23,040 bases of DNA from Desulfobacteraceae bacterium (GTDB lineage Bacteria; Desulfobacterota; Desulfobacteria; Desulfobacterales; SURF-15), in contig QZKK01000189.1 of NCBI GenBank assembly GCA_003599475.1, forward strand, positions 1 to 23,040. Direction: 5' to 3'. Below are positions 13,106 to 21,020 of this stretch, piece after piece. The notes beneath the pieces were generated by a model. That model searched no databases. It was given only the letters and a program-made list of their open reading frames with translations, and had not been told where the DNA came from. Numbering within the stretch: position 1 is the first letter of the stretch; each line of letters opens with the position of its first letter. The position numbers were made by a program, and so were the translations under genes.

Positions 13106-14749
13106 ATGGGCATCAAAATCATCGTAATCGTTCTTTATTTTTCAGTCGTATTGATCATCGGCTTCATTGCGAGAACCCGCTGGCGGTCTTCTCCGGAGTC
13201 GTATTTTTTGGCCGACCGTTCCCTGGGGACCGCTGTGCTGCTGGGGACAATGGCTGCCACCAATTTTTCGGCCTTTACGGTCTTCGGCGCTTCCGGGGCC
13301 GGGTACCGCGACGGTTATGCATTTTTTCCGATCATGGGATTCGGAACGGGGTTTATGGCGATCTCCTTCTGGTTGATCGGTCGAAAGATCTGGAGCATCG
13401 GCAAAAAGTACGGGATTATCACCCCGCCGGAAATGATTCGTATCGTATATCGAAGCCCCGCGCTGTCTTTTCTATTCGCAACGGTCATGATCGTTTTCAC
13501 CCTCCCCTATCTGGCCTTGCAGCCCATGGCGGCCGGCTACGCGCTGGAGGAACTGCTGGGCCTTCCATACTTCTACGGCTGTGTTCTGGTGACTGCGGTC
13601 ATTGCCGTATATACGCTTTGGGGAGGGATGCGTTCGGTTGCCTGGACCGATCTCTTTCAGGGGGTTCTCATGGCCGCGATGCTCCTGGTATCGCTTGTGC
13701 TGGTCCTCCGGCACCATGGCGGGTTTTTCACCGCGAACGCGAAGCTGATCGCCTCCTTCCCCGAGCTTTTCGCCCGCCCGGGCGGACAGGGAAAGTATAC
13801 CCTGGAGGTCTGGTTCAGCTTCATGATGCTATGGTTTTTCTGCGATCCGATGTTTCCGCAGCTTTTCCAACGCTTCTTTTCAGCCAAATCCGAACGGACG
13901 ATCTCTAAGATGATGCTCTTTTATCCGCTGGTCTGCACGGTCATCTTCTTTATGCCGATTGCAGTCGGAGTGGCGGGGCATCTTTCCTTCCCGGGGCTTG
14001 AGGGGAAGCAGGCCGATCGGATCTTGCCCATGATGATCGACCTGGTGGCCGGAGACGCCGTGGCGGCGCTGGTGATCACGTGCGGCATCGCGGCGCTGAT
14101 GTCCACCATGGATTCCCAACTGTTGACCCTCAGTTCCATTTTCACACTGGATATCTCTCCGATGCTCAAAGGCGATCCGGTTCGAAGGCCCTTCGCCGGA
14201 CGCATCTTTGTCATCGCGCTGAGCATCCTGGGGCTGGCTCTCGCATATCGCCCGCCCGCAACGATTCTTCAGATCGCAACCGAGACCTTTACCGGTCTTG
14301 CGGTCCTGTTTCCAACGGTTCTATTCGGCCTGTATCTGAAAAAGCCGAAACCGCTTCCTGCAATTCTTTCCATCATTGCAGGAGAAACCGCAGTCATTCT
14401 CTATTACTTTCAGCTCCTCCCCGCAGGCGGCTTTCTATCGGCGGCTCCGGTGATTCTTCTCTCGTTTGCCTCCTATGGACTTTGCCACGGGGCCTGTCTG
14501 TTGCGGGAAGGCGGATTCCGGATGCCAAAACCTGCATGGATGCGAAATCCCCACCTCTATTCCATGCTCGTTCTCTTCCTGCTCTCCATGGATTTCTGGG
14601 CCTGGGATAAAACCGGGCCGTATCTCTTTGGAATCCCCTTCTGGTGGATCTATTTCGTCCTTCTCTCGGGGCTTCAGACGATATTGATGATGCGAATGAT
14701 CCGCAGCGGAACCATCGAACGCTCGCAATACCCGCCGGGTTCCTTTTAA
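13106..14749 (+). CDS. Sodium:solute symporter (SSS family)
   Basis: 547 aa. The ATG at 13106 has GGAGG at 13096-13100. A TTG nine bases before it lies on top of this site and is rejected. SSS-family features: about 13 membrane helices, a first helix followed by RSSPESYFLADRSLGTAVLL, then GTMAATNFSAFTVFGASGAG with the unwound helix near the sodium site, YGIITPPEMI, VYTLWGGMRSVAWTDLFQG, FFCDPMFPQLFQRFF, and ALVITCGIAALMSTMDSQLL, which carries the conserved Ser/Thr/Asp of the Na2 region. It imports a small organic solute with sodium. The location after putA makes proline the first guess, but several SSS subgroups (pantothenate, acetate, sugars) cannot be excluded. Confidence 0.88.
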   Translation: MGIKIIVIVLYFSVVLIIGFIARTRWRSSPESYFLADRSLGTAVLLGTMAATNFSAFTVFGASGAGYRDGYAFFPIMGFGTGFMAISFWLIGRKIWSIGKKYGIITPPEMIRIVYRSPALSFLFATVMIVFTLPYLALQPMAAGYALEELLGLPYFYGCVLVTAVIAVYTLWGGMRSVAWTDLFQGVLMAAMLLVSLVLVLRHHGGFFTANAKLIASFPELFARPGGQGKYTLEVWFSFMMLWFFCDPMFPQLFQRFFSAKSERTISKMMLFYPLVCTVIFFMPIAVGVAGHLSFPGLEGKQADRILPMMIDLVAGDAVAALVITCGIAALMSTMDSQLLTLSSIFTLDISPMLKGDPVRRPFAGRIFVIALSILGLALAYRPPATILQIATETFTGLAVLFPTVLFGLYLKKPKPLPAILSIIAGETAVILYYFQLLPAGGFLSAAPVILLSFASYGLCHGACLLREGGFRMPKPAWMRNPHLYSMLVLFLLSMDFWAWDKTGPYLFGIPFWWIYFVLLSGLQTILMMRMIRSGTIERSQYPPGSF

Positions 14750-14756
14750 ATCGTTC

Positions 14757-14798
14757 TTGACAGCCCCCTCGCGTTTGCATTCATATACGATACGCGAG
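14757..14798 (+). promoter_or_regulatory. Possible promoter/operator of the metal transporter operon
   Basis: TTGACA (14757-14762) is a perfect -35, but the -10 is poor (TTCATA at 17 nt or TCATAT at 18 nt). The 7-bp inverted repeat CTCGCGT (14768-14774) / ACGCGAG (14792-14798) overlaps the spacer and -10 and could be a repressor site. It does not resemble the AT-rich MntR or Fur boxes. Confidence 0.3.
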
Positions 14799-14801
14799 TT
14801 A

Positions 14802-14956
14802 GAGGTTTCAGTGTTCAGGTTTCAGGTTTCAGCCGGGGATTACTTTTACGCCGGTCGCCATTCCGGCGAAAGCCGAAATACGGGAAATGCGCCGTGCGGC
14901 TGGATTCCGGCTTTCGCCGGAATGACGAAAAGTCTGGAACACCTGAAACCGGAAAC
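14802..14956. repeat. Composite nested inverted repeat (GGTTTCA heptamers outside, 17-bp palindrome inside)
   Basis: Outer left arm: heptamers of GGTTTCA/TGTTCAG type (14802-14832). Outer right arm: complementary (about 14934-14956). Nested within is a perfect 17-bp inverted repeat, 14859-14875 against 14908-14924 (core CCGGCGAAAGCC). It matches a class of dispersed palindromes common in Proteobacteria genomes (recalled, not searched). The second element appears inserted in the spacer of the first. Confidence 0.8.
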
Positions 14957-15086
14957 AGTCGGCATCCATGCGCATTCATATAATTCGGATGCCCTAAAAT
15001 TATGATTCGATTGACCGAAAAAAGATCGTGGTTACCATATGACTACGCTAATGATAACTGCGGTGCTCGGAAAAAGGAGGGGATCC

Positions 15087-16094
15087 ATGTTCGGCACGAT
15101 CGATACGATCTATAAGAACATCCGGATTGACATTTGGCTGCCGGCATGCGCTCTCATCGTCGCAATGTGCCTGCTGAACCCGCTTTCAGCCAAGGGTGCC
15201 GAGTACAATGGGAAATACCCCTACCGGGCGGGTGCAACCACCGGTATGGTGGCAGACATCGTCAGGGAGGTTGCCGGTGAAAAGGCGGATGTCACAAACA
15301 TCATCGGCTCCGGGGTCGACCCTCACATCTACAACCCTACCCGAAGCGATGTGGCGGTGCTGATGAAATCGGATGTCATCTTTTACTCCGGACTCCTGCT
15401 CGAAGGCCAGATGTCCGATATCCTGGCTAAAATTTCGCAGAGACGGCCGGTATTTGCAGTGACCGAGCTCCTGAAAAGCGATTACCTCATACACGATAAG
15501 CTGACGAATCACTCCGATCCGCACGTCTGGATGGACGTTCAGGGATGGATGAAGGCAGTCGAGGTGGTTGTCGAATCCCTGCGGAAGTTCGATCCGATGA
15601 ATGCGGACCGATACCGCGAAAACGCCGACCGATATCTTGCGGTCCTCAAAAGGCTGGACGATTACGCCAGAAGCGCGATTGCTTCCATCCCCGAGAACCA
15701 GCGCATCCTGGTGACCGCCCATGATGCATTCAGCTATATGGGTCGGGCTTACAACATCGAGGTGCTCGGCATCCAGGGCATCTCTACGGAATCCGAAGCC
15801 GGGCTCAAAGACATCAATCGAATCGTCGATGTTCTGGTTCGACGCAGGATTCCGGCGGTCTTCGTCGAGACCAGTGTATCGGAAAAAAATGTCAGGGCCT
15901 TGATCGAAGGTGCGGCTTCCCGGAGACACCGGGTCTCGATCGGGGGTCTGCTGTTTTCGGATGCCATGGGGAGACCGGGAACCTACGAAGGCACCTACGT
16001 CGGTATGATCGATCACAACGTAACGGTGATCACGCGGGCCCTCGGTGGGAATGCGCCGGAGAAGGGAATGCAGGGAAAGCTTGGAAAGGATTGA
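15087..16094 (+). CDS. Metal ABC transporter periplasmic binding protein (TroA/MntA type, cluster 9)
   Basis: 335 aa. The ATG at 15087 has AAGGAGG 6 nt upstream. An ATG at 15039 lacks a site and is rejected. A hydrophobic signal (IWLPACALIVAMCLLNPLSAKGA) ends at about residue 36. Ligand positions fit TroA-like proteins: H80 in DPHIYNPT, H146 in DPHVWMD, H212 in TAHDAFSYMG, and D292 in LLFSDAMG. The His-His-His-Asp set occurs in Zn and Mn binders of the TroA/MntA group. The stretch LGIQGISTESEAG is typical of manganese-type members. It delivers Mn2+ or Zn2+ to the permeases. It is the first gene of a four-gene operon, with the next gene starting 1 nt after its stop. Confidence 0.88.
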   Translation: MFGTIDTIYKNIRIDIWLPACALIVAMCLLNPLSAKGAEYNGKYPYRAGATTGMVADIVREVAGEKADVTNIIGSGVDPHIYNPTRSDVAVLMKSDVIFYSGLLLEGQMSDILAKISQRRPVFAVTELLKSDYLIHDKLTNHSDPHVWMDVQGWMKAVEVVVESLRKFDPMNADRYRENADRYLAVLKRLDDYARSAIASIPENQRILVTAHDAFSYMGRAYNIEVLGIQGISTESEAGLKDINRIVDVLVRRRIPAVFVETSVSEKNVRALIEGAASRRHRVSIGGLLFSDAMGRPGTYEGTYVGMIDHNVTVITRALGGNAPEKGMQGKLGKD

Positions 16095-16095
16095 G

Positions 16096-16917
16096 ATGTT
16101 CGGTCACTTTCTCAACAAAACGGATGCGGTTGCAACGGTTTCAGGACCCGAATCGGTCCCGCTGTGGGTAAACGACCTGACGGTCGCCTATCACAGGAAA
16201 CCGGTGCTGTGGGATGTCGATTTGAGCCTGCCCGAGGGGCGTCTCATCGCCGTGGTCGGACCGAACGGCGCTGGAAAAAGTACCCTGATCAAATCGATTC
16301 TGAACCTGATCCCGCGTGCATCGGGCGCGGTTTCCATCTATGGAAAGCCCTATTCGGCGCAGCGTCATCTGGTCGGATACGTACCTCAGCGCGAGAGCGT
16401 GGATTGGGACTTTCCCGTAAGCGCCTGGGACGTGGTCGCCATGGGGATTTACCACAAGATCGGCTGGTTCAAACCGGTAACCCGCAACCACCGGAGAGTC
16501 GCCATGGAAAACCTGGAGAAGGTCGGTATGGCTCCCTATGCAAATCGACAGATCAGCCAGCTTTCAGGCGGCCAGCAGCAGCGCGTCTTCCTGGCCAGAG
16601 CGCTGGCCCAGGATGCCCGGATCTACCTGATGGATGAACCGTTTGCCGGAGTCGACGCCGCGACGGAAAAAGCGATCGTCGCTTTGCTGAAAGAGCTGAA
16701 GGCGGGCGGAAAAACCTGTCTTGTCGTCCACCATGATGTGCAGACCGTGTCGGCTTACTTCGATCATGTCGTTCTTTTGAATATGCGTGTCGTCGCCGCC
16801 GGCGCCACGAGTGAGGTGTTCACGGAAGAGAACCTTAAAAAGACCTATGGAGGAAAGCTCACGCTCCTATCCCAGGCGCTTCACGAAATTTCCAAAGGCC
16901 CGGGGCTTCCCTCCTAG
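16096..16917 (+). CDS. Metal ABC transporter ATPase (MntB/TroB/ZnuC type)
   Basis: 273 aa. The ATG at 16096 is preceded by GGAAAGGA. A longer frame from 16045 runs back into the binding-protein gene and is rejected. Walker A VGPNGAGKSTLIK (about residues 55-66), Q-loop VGYVPQRESVDWDFP (typical of Mn/Zn importers), signature LSGGQQQRVFLARAL, Walker B IYLMDEPFAGVDA, switch His in LVVHHDVQTV. Residues 1-20 are a short extra N-terminus. The cytoplasmic motor of the metal importer, tightly coupled to the genes on both sides. Confidence 0.92.
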   Translation: MFGHFLNKTDAVATVSGPESVPLWVNDLTVAYHRKPVLWDVDLSLPEGRLIAVVGPNGAGKSTLIKSILNLIPRASGAVSIYGKPYSAQRHLVGYVPQRESVDWDFPVSAWDVVAMGIYHKIGWFKPVTRNHRRVAMENLEKVGMAPYANRQISQLSGGQQQRVFLARALAQDARIYLMDEPFAGVDAATEKAIVALLKELKAGGKTCLVVHHDVQTVSAYFDHVVLLNMRVVAAGATSEVFTEENLKKTYGGKLTLLSQALHEISKGPGLPS

Positions 16918-16934
16918 AAGGGGTAATCCCAGAC

Positions 16935-17059
16935 AATGTCCAATGTAAAATGTAAAATTTCCAATGACCAAGTCAGAGGTTTCAGGCACCTCTGCCAAGG
17001 CGACATTCTTTTCTTCATTCCCTGGAAATTGGACATTGGACATTCTGCATTGGACATTC
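16935..17059. repeat. Inverted heptamer array (AATGTCC) lying over the permease N-terminus
   Basis: The left arm has AATGTCC/AATGTAA units (16935-16969). An inner hairpin pairs AGAGGT (16975-16980) with ACCTCT (16988-16993). The right arm has GGACATT units (about 17022-17059). It begins 17 nt after the ATPase stop. The apparent permease frame stays open through it. Confidence 0.8.
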
Positions 17060-18567
17060 TCCGCGGCTTCGTGTCTTTGTGGCTAAATTACTATAAAAAA
17101 TGGAAGCTTGTCGTTTTCCTTGGCGCAATCGGCTGGGCATTGACCCTTGCGGGACCGATCGTTTCCGTTTCGGAAGCCGCCGGTCTGGCGGGCAGCATCC
17201 AATGGCCCACATGGCAGGAGCTTTTTCGAGTGCTCACGCTTCAGGAATACAACACCCGGGTTGTCATCATCGGTTCGAGCCTTCTTGGACTCGCCGCGGG
17301 GCTCATCGGAACCTTTCTTCTGCTCAGAAAGCGAGCGCTGCTCAGCGACGCCCTCAGTCATGCGACGCTGCCCGGAATCGCGCTTGCCTTCATCCTGATG
17401 ACGCTCTTTTTGGGAGACGGGAAGCATCTTCTGGGATTGATCGGAGGCGCTGCGATTTTCTCCGTTTTGGGGACCGCCTCGGTCATCGTTATCGAGAAGC
17501 ACTCGCGGATCAAGGATGATGCGGCCCTCGGAATTGTGCTCAGCGTCTATTTCGGCCTCGGCATCGCCCTCATGGGACTGGCCACCCGGATGGAGAGCGG
17601 CAATGCGGCCGGTTTGTCCTCGTTTATCTACGGCAAAACGGCTTCCATGCTTTATTTCGATGCGGTCCTCATCGGTGCGGCCGCCCTGGCCTGTGCGCTT
17701 TCCTGCATTCTTTTCTTCAAAGAATTCGCTCTGATCTGCTTCGATTCCGACTATGCATCGACACAGGGATGGCCGGTCGGGCGGCTGGACTTCTTCATGA
17801 TGACGCTGGTTGTGGGAGTCACGGTGATCGGCCTTCAGGCAGTCGGCTTGATTCTCCTCGTTGCCCTGTTGATCATACCGCCGTCGGCCGCACGGTTCTG
17901 GACCTTCAACCTGCGGAACATGGTCGGCTTGTCCGGCATTTTCGGAGCCCTGAGCGGACTTGTGGGATCCGGCATCAGCGCGCTCATGGCCAATCTTCCG
18001 GCCGGTGCGGTGATCGTCCTTGCCGCCTCGTCGATATTTCTGTTCAGTCTTGCGTTCGGAACCGCTCGCGGGCTGATCCGGCTGGGGCTGGAGCGTGCGG
18101 CGATCCGCAGAAAGATCATCCGGGAAAACATTTTAAGGGAATTGTACGAGTGGTTCGAAGTGCGGATAGACGGTATCGATCCGGCAAAAATGGAGTTTCA
18201 TCCCGATAAAGGACCCGCCTTCCGGAGCCTGCTGTCCATGAGGTCGTGGAGCCCCCGGCTGCTTCATCGTTCATTGAAGAAGCTGCAGAAAGCGGGACTG
18301 CTTTCGGTGACCGTTTCCGCCGGAACTTACGGCTTTACAACCGCCGGAAAGAAGGCGGCGGAAGATGTCGTTCGAAAGCATCGCCTCTGGGAGGCGTATT
18401 TGATGGCCCATGCCGATATTGCACCCGGCCAGGTCGATTGGGGGGCGGATGAAATCGAGCACGTGCTCGACAAGCAGATGATCGAAAACCTGGAGCGGAT
18501 GCTCCCCGGGATGCGTCGAAAGAGGCTGCCGCCCAGTCCGCACCACCTGGTTGAAAAGAGGAATTAG
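16936..18567 (+). CDS. Metal ABC transporter permease with C-terminal DtxR/MntR-like domain (first of two)
   Basis: 543 aa as drawn. Residues about 95-380 are an ABC-3 family permease (TRVVIIGSSLLGLAAGLIGT, LLRKRALLSDALSHATLPGI, YGKTASMLYFDA, LIPPSAARFWT-like core) with 8-9 helices. Residues about 395-520 form a cytoplasmic DtxR/MntR-like unit: a winged-helix part (SPRLLHRSLKKLQKAGLL, FTTAGKKAAEDV), then KHRLWEAYL and DEIEHVL, which keep H482, E508 and H509 at MntR ligand positions His77, Glu102 and His103. The N-terminus is uncertain. The ATG at 16936 has AAGGGG 12 nt upstream, but residues 1-42 are translated from a heptamer array. GTG 17071 or TTG 17077 would give a more usual start but lack a ribosome site. 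Confidence 0.85.
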   Translation: MSNVKCKISNDQVRGFRHLCQGDILFFIPWKLDIGHSALDILRGFVSLWLNYYKKWKLVVFLGAIGWALTLAGPIVSVSEAAGLAGSIQWPTWQELFRVLTLQEYNTRVVIIGSSLLGLAAGLIGTFLLLRKRALLSDALSHATLPGIALAFILMTLFLGDGKHLLGLIGGAAIFSVLGTASVIVIEKHSRIKDDAALGIVLSVYFGLGIALMGLATRMESGNAAGLSSFIYGKTASMLYFDAVLIGAAALACALSCILFFKEFALICFDSDYASTQGWPVGRLDFFMMTLVVGVTVIGLQAVGLILLVALLIIPPSAARFWTFNLRNMVGLSGIFGALSGLVGSGISALMANLPAGAVIVLAASSIFLFSLAFGTARGLIRLGLERAAIRRKIIRENILRELYEWFEVRIDGIDPAKMEFHPDKGPAFRSLLSMRSWSPRLLHRSLKKLQKAGLLSVTVSAGTYGFTTAGKKAAEDVVRKHRLWEAYLMAHADIAPGQVDWGADEIEHVLDKQMIENLERMLPGMRRKRLPPSPHHLVEKRN

Positions 18568-18636
18568 ACTGTACGAGTACCCTGGAAGGAAAGAACGGGA
18601 TCGCAGGTGTAAAGCCTCTAAACGGGCTCAACCAGG

Positions 18637-18677
18637 AAATTCGAAGCACGAAATACGGATATTCGGATTTCGAATTT
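18637..18677. repeat. AT-rich inverted repeat between the two permease genes
   Basis: AAATTCGAA (18637-18645) is inverted at 18669-18677, with related GAAAT/ATTCG units between. It is a less GC-rich relative of the other intergenic arrays. The rest of the 183-nt gap (18568-18750) shows nothing else apart from the ribosome site of the next gene. Confidence 0.6.
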
Positions 18678-18750
18678 AGGTTATCGAAGACCATTGAAAG
18701 AATTTAATTCTATCCAAAAAAATTTTGATTTGTAAGGACTTTGGACTGCA

Positions 18751-20052
18751 ATGGAATGGACCTCGCTCGATACCTGGATCGTGGTAACCGGAATGCTCAG
18801 TGCAATGGCGTGTGCGCTGCTTGGCAACTACCTGGTGCTGCGCCGAATGAGCATGATGGGCGATGCGATCAGCCATGCCGTCTTACCGGGCCTGGCGCTG
18901 GCTTTCTTGATCGCCGGCAACCGCGACAGCATTACCATGCTCATCGGGGCAACCGCCATCGGTGTGGTGACATCCCTTCTGATCCAGGGAGTTTCAAGAC
19001 TCAGCGGGCTGGATAGAGGCGCCTCCATGGGGGTCATCTTCACGACCCTGTTCGCCCTGGGTCTGATTCTCATCCGGCAGGCGGCAGACCATGTGGATCT
19101 CGATCCGGGGTGCGTTCTCTACGGCGCCATCGAGTTGGCGCCGCTTGACGTCTATGCGCTGTTCGGCTTCGAGATCCCCAGGGCGGCCGTCACCAGCGGG
19201 AGCATGCTGCTGATCAACGCAGCGTTCGTTCTGGCCTTCTATAAAGAGTTGAAGATCACCTCTTTCGACCCTGCACTTGCAACCACAATCGGCATCAATG
19301 CAGACGCCATGCACTATGTGCTGATGACCCTGGTGGCGGCCACCACCATCGCCTCCTTCGAGAGCGTAGGGAGCATCCTGGTGATCGCCATGCTGATTGT
19401 ACCTGCAGCGGCTGCACACCTTCTGACAGACCGGCTCTCATTGATGCTGGCAATCAGCCTGATCATTGCCGTCCTTTCGGCAGTCCTCGGACACCTCGGC
19501 GCCATCACCATCCCCCCCTGGTTCGGATTCCGCGACACCAGTACTGCGGGTATGATGGCCGTTTCTTCCGGTTTTTTATTCACTTTGATCTTCCTTTTCG
19601 CGCCCCGGTACGGCGTCACCAGTCGAATCCTCAACCAGGCCTTGTTGACGCTTCAGATCACCAGGGACGATATTTTAGGATTGCTCTACCGGTTCAGAGA
19701 GCTGGCTCCGGCGGATGCCCCCCCCATCCGGATGGAGAATTTCAGGGAGGCCCTCAAAACCGGGATTGCAGCCCGAATCGCGGTTTTCAACCTGATCCGG
19801 CGGAACCTGGTCCGTCGGATCGGAGACGGATTTTGCCTGACGGATTCCGGCGTGGAGGCCGGAATCCGCCTGATCCGGTCGCATCGGCTGTGGGAGTCTT
19901 ATCTCTGTCATAAGATGGGATTCTGTCCTGAAGATGTGCACTACACCGCCCACCGGCTCGAACATTTCACAGATGAAAAGATGCAGGCCCGATTGGAGGA
20001 GGAGGCGGGAAGACCTGAAAAGAGCCCCCATGACAGGAAAATACCCGAGTAG
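18751..20052 (+). CDS. Metal ABC transporter permease with C-terminal DtxR/MntR-like domain (second of two)
   Basis: 433 aa. The start ATG at 18751 is preceded by TAAGGA (about 11 nt). Residues 1-290 are an ABC-3 permease (NYLVLRRMSMMGDAISHAVLPGLALAF, TTLFALGLILIR, GSILVIAMLIVPAAAAHLLT) with about eight helices. Residues about 300-425 are cytoplasmic and related to DtxR/MntR: ITRDDILGLLYRF, a reduced winged-helix part, then SHRLWESYLCHKMGF and TAHRLEHFTDEKM. H378, E404 and H405 match MntR His77, Glu102 and His103. H401 stands where MntR has Glu99. It pairs with the first permease to form the channel. It is the last gene of the operon, which has no separate DtxR regulator inside the window. 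Confidence 0.88.
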   Translation: MEWTSLDTWIVVTGMLSAMACALLGNYLVLRRMSMMGDAISHAVLPGLALAFLIAGNRDSITMLIGATAIGVVTSLLIQGVSRLSGLDRGASMGVIFTTLFALGLILIRQAADHVDLDPGCVLYGAIELAPLDVYALFGFEIPRAAVTSGSMLLINAAFVLAFYKELKITSFDPALATTIGINADAMHYVLMTLVAATTIASFESVGSILVIAMLIVPAAAAHLLTDRLSLMLAISLIIAVLSAVLGHLGAITIPPWFGFRDTSTAGMMAVSSGFLFTLIFLFAPRYGVTSRILNQALLTLQITRDDILGLLYRFRELAPADAPPIRMENFREALKTGIAARIAVFNLIRRNLVRRIGDGFCLTDSGVEAGIRLIRSHRLWESYLCHKMGFCPEDVHYTAHRLEHFTDEKMQARLEEEAGRPEKSPHDRKIPE

Positions 20053-20076
20053 AGTGTTCAGGGTTCAGGGTTCAGC
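20053..20076. repeat. Single-arm heptamer array (GTTCAGG)
   Basis: Three GTTCAGG/GTTCAGC units directly after the permease stop, without an inverted partner nearby. A CATATG direct repeat (TG between copies, about 20083-20096) follows. The units resemble those at 12595-12623. Confidence 0.7.
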
Positions 20077-20176
20077 AGCACGCATATGTGCATATGTATT
20101 GCATGACAATCAGCGATACTTATCCTCTATCTGAGCGTTGTCGCTCGATTGTGCATCATGAAAGGGGAAAAAAGAA

Positions 20177-20872
20177 ATGAAAAATTTTCGTGCCCGTACC
20201 ATTCTGCCGATGGTACTTCTAACAATCGTTTTTACAGCGGCTGCCGCCGCCGAGTCCTTGCATGTTCGTGTGGCCGAATCCTACGGCGTGAAATCATTCG
20301 ACGACATCGAGGCGATCCGATTCACCTTCAATGTCGATCTCGGGGAAAAGAAGATCGCTCGATCGTGGGTCTGGGAACCGCAATCCGGCAAGGTGACGTT
20401 CGGGGGGCCGGGAGGGCCGTTTGAATACGACCGCAGCGAACTGGACAAGAATCCGACGGACGAGATGAAAAAGATCGATGCCTGGTTTATCAACGATCAG
20501 TACTGGCTGCTGTTTCCGCTGCACCTGGTCTGGGACGACAAGGCCGCCGTCGAAGATACCGGCGAGCATAACCTGCCCATGGGCAATGGAAAAGAAACCC
20601 GCCTGGTCGTCTCCTACCCGCCGAGCGGAGGATATACCCCGGGGGATGTCTACGAGCTTTTCATCGACGATGATAACCGGATATCCCAATGGATTTATCG
20701 CCGTGGCGGATCGGCCGAACCGACCCGGGTCACTACCTGGGAGGACCATCGAAAGGTCGGCCCGCTGACCATTTCCTTCAAGCACGAGGGAAACGATGGG
20801 AAATTTCGATTGTGGTTTACAGATTTTGCGGTGAAGCTGAAAGGCTCGGAAAGCTGGGTAGAGGCCGGATAA
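20177..20872 (+). CDS. Exported protein of unknown function (about 230 aa)
   Basis: 231 aa. AAAGGGG ends 9 nt before the ATG. The signal peptide runs to about residue 25 (RTILPMVLLTIVFTAAAAAES). The mature part is rich in beta strands and paired aromatic/charged motifs: SFDDIEAIRFTFNVDLG, KKIARSWVWEPQSGKVTF, DAWFINDQYWLLFPLHLVWD, DVYELFIDDDNRISQWIYRR, and WEDHRKVGPLTISFKHEG. The pattern resembles periplasmic LolA/LolB-like folds and DUF6503-type proteins, but this is only an impression from layout. No catalytic residues or lipobox are recognised. It stands alone between two heptamer arrays, so operon membership says little. Confidence 0.75.
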   Translation: MKNFRARTILPMVLLTIVFTAAAAAESLHVRVAESYGVKSFDDIEAIRFTFNVDLGEKKIARSWVWEPQSGKVTFGGPGGPFEYDRSELDKNPTDEMKKIDAWFINDQYWLLFPLHLVWDDKAAVEDTGEHNLPMGNGKETRLVVSYPPSGGYTPGDVYELFIDDDNRISQWIYRRGGSAEPTRVTTWEDHRKVGPLTISFKHEGNDGKFRLWFTDFAVKLKGSESWVEAG

Positions 20873-21003
20873 TACTGGATGCTGGATGCTCGATACCGGA
20901 TACTGGCTACTGGATGCTGGGCGTCGGTGGCGGCGGCGGGAGTGATCCGACAAAGCAAGCTCCGGCCATCCAGCATCAAGCATCAAGTATCCAGCATCCA
21001 GCC
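20873..21003. repeat. Inverted heptamer array (CTGGATG) before the nicotinamidase gene
   Basis: The left arm has CTGGATG/CTGGATA units (20873-20922), starting at the base after the stop of the exported protein. The right arm has CCAGCAT/CAAGCAT units (20967-21003). CTGGATGCTGG (20875-20885) is an exact inverted match to 20991-21001. The right arm ends about 17 nt before the next ATG. Confidence 0.85.
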
Positions 21004-21020
21004 CGACGCGAGGAACTGCC

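Larger units (their letters stand above)
14750..15086. other. Intergenic region before the metal transporter operon
   Basis: About 340 nt with no gene. Contents in order: TTGACA (14757-14762), palindrome CTCGCGT/ACGCGAG (14768-14798), a composite inverted repeat (14802-14956) bracketed by two copies of GCATTCATATA (14777-14787 and 14972-14982), TATAAT (14979-14984), TTGACC (15011-15016), and the ribosome site of the binding-protein gene. Small frames crossing it have no coding features. Confidence 0.6.

Noticed and set aside
14768..14798. MntR or Fur box before the metal importer
   Set aside because: The palindrome is GC-rich at its ends and does not match the AT-rich MntR, DtxR or Fur consensus as I know them.
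14777..14982. Insertion sequence at the direct repeats
   Set aside because: No transposase frame inside the 200-nt element. Kept only as a possible target duplication of a non-coding repeat.
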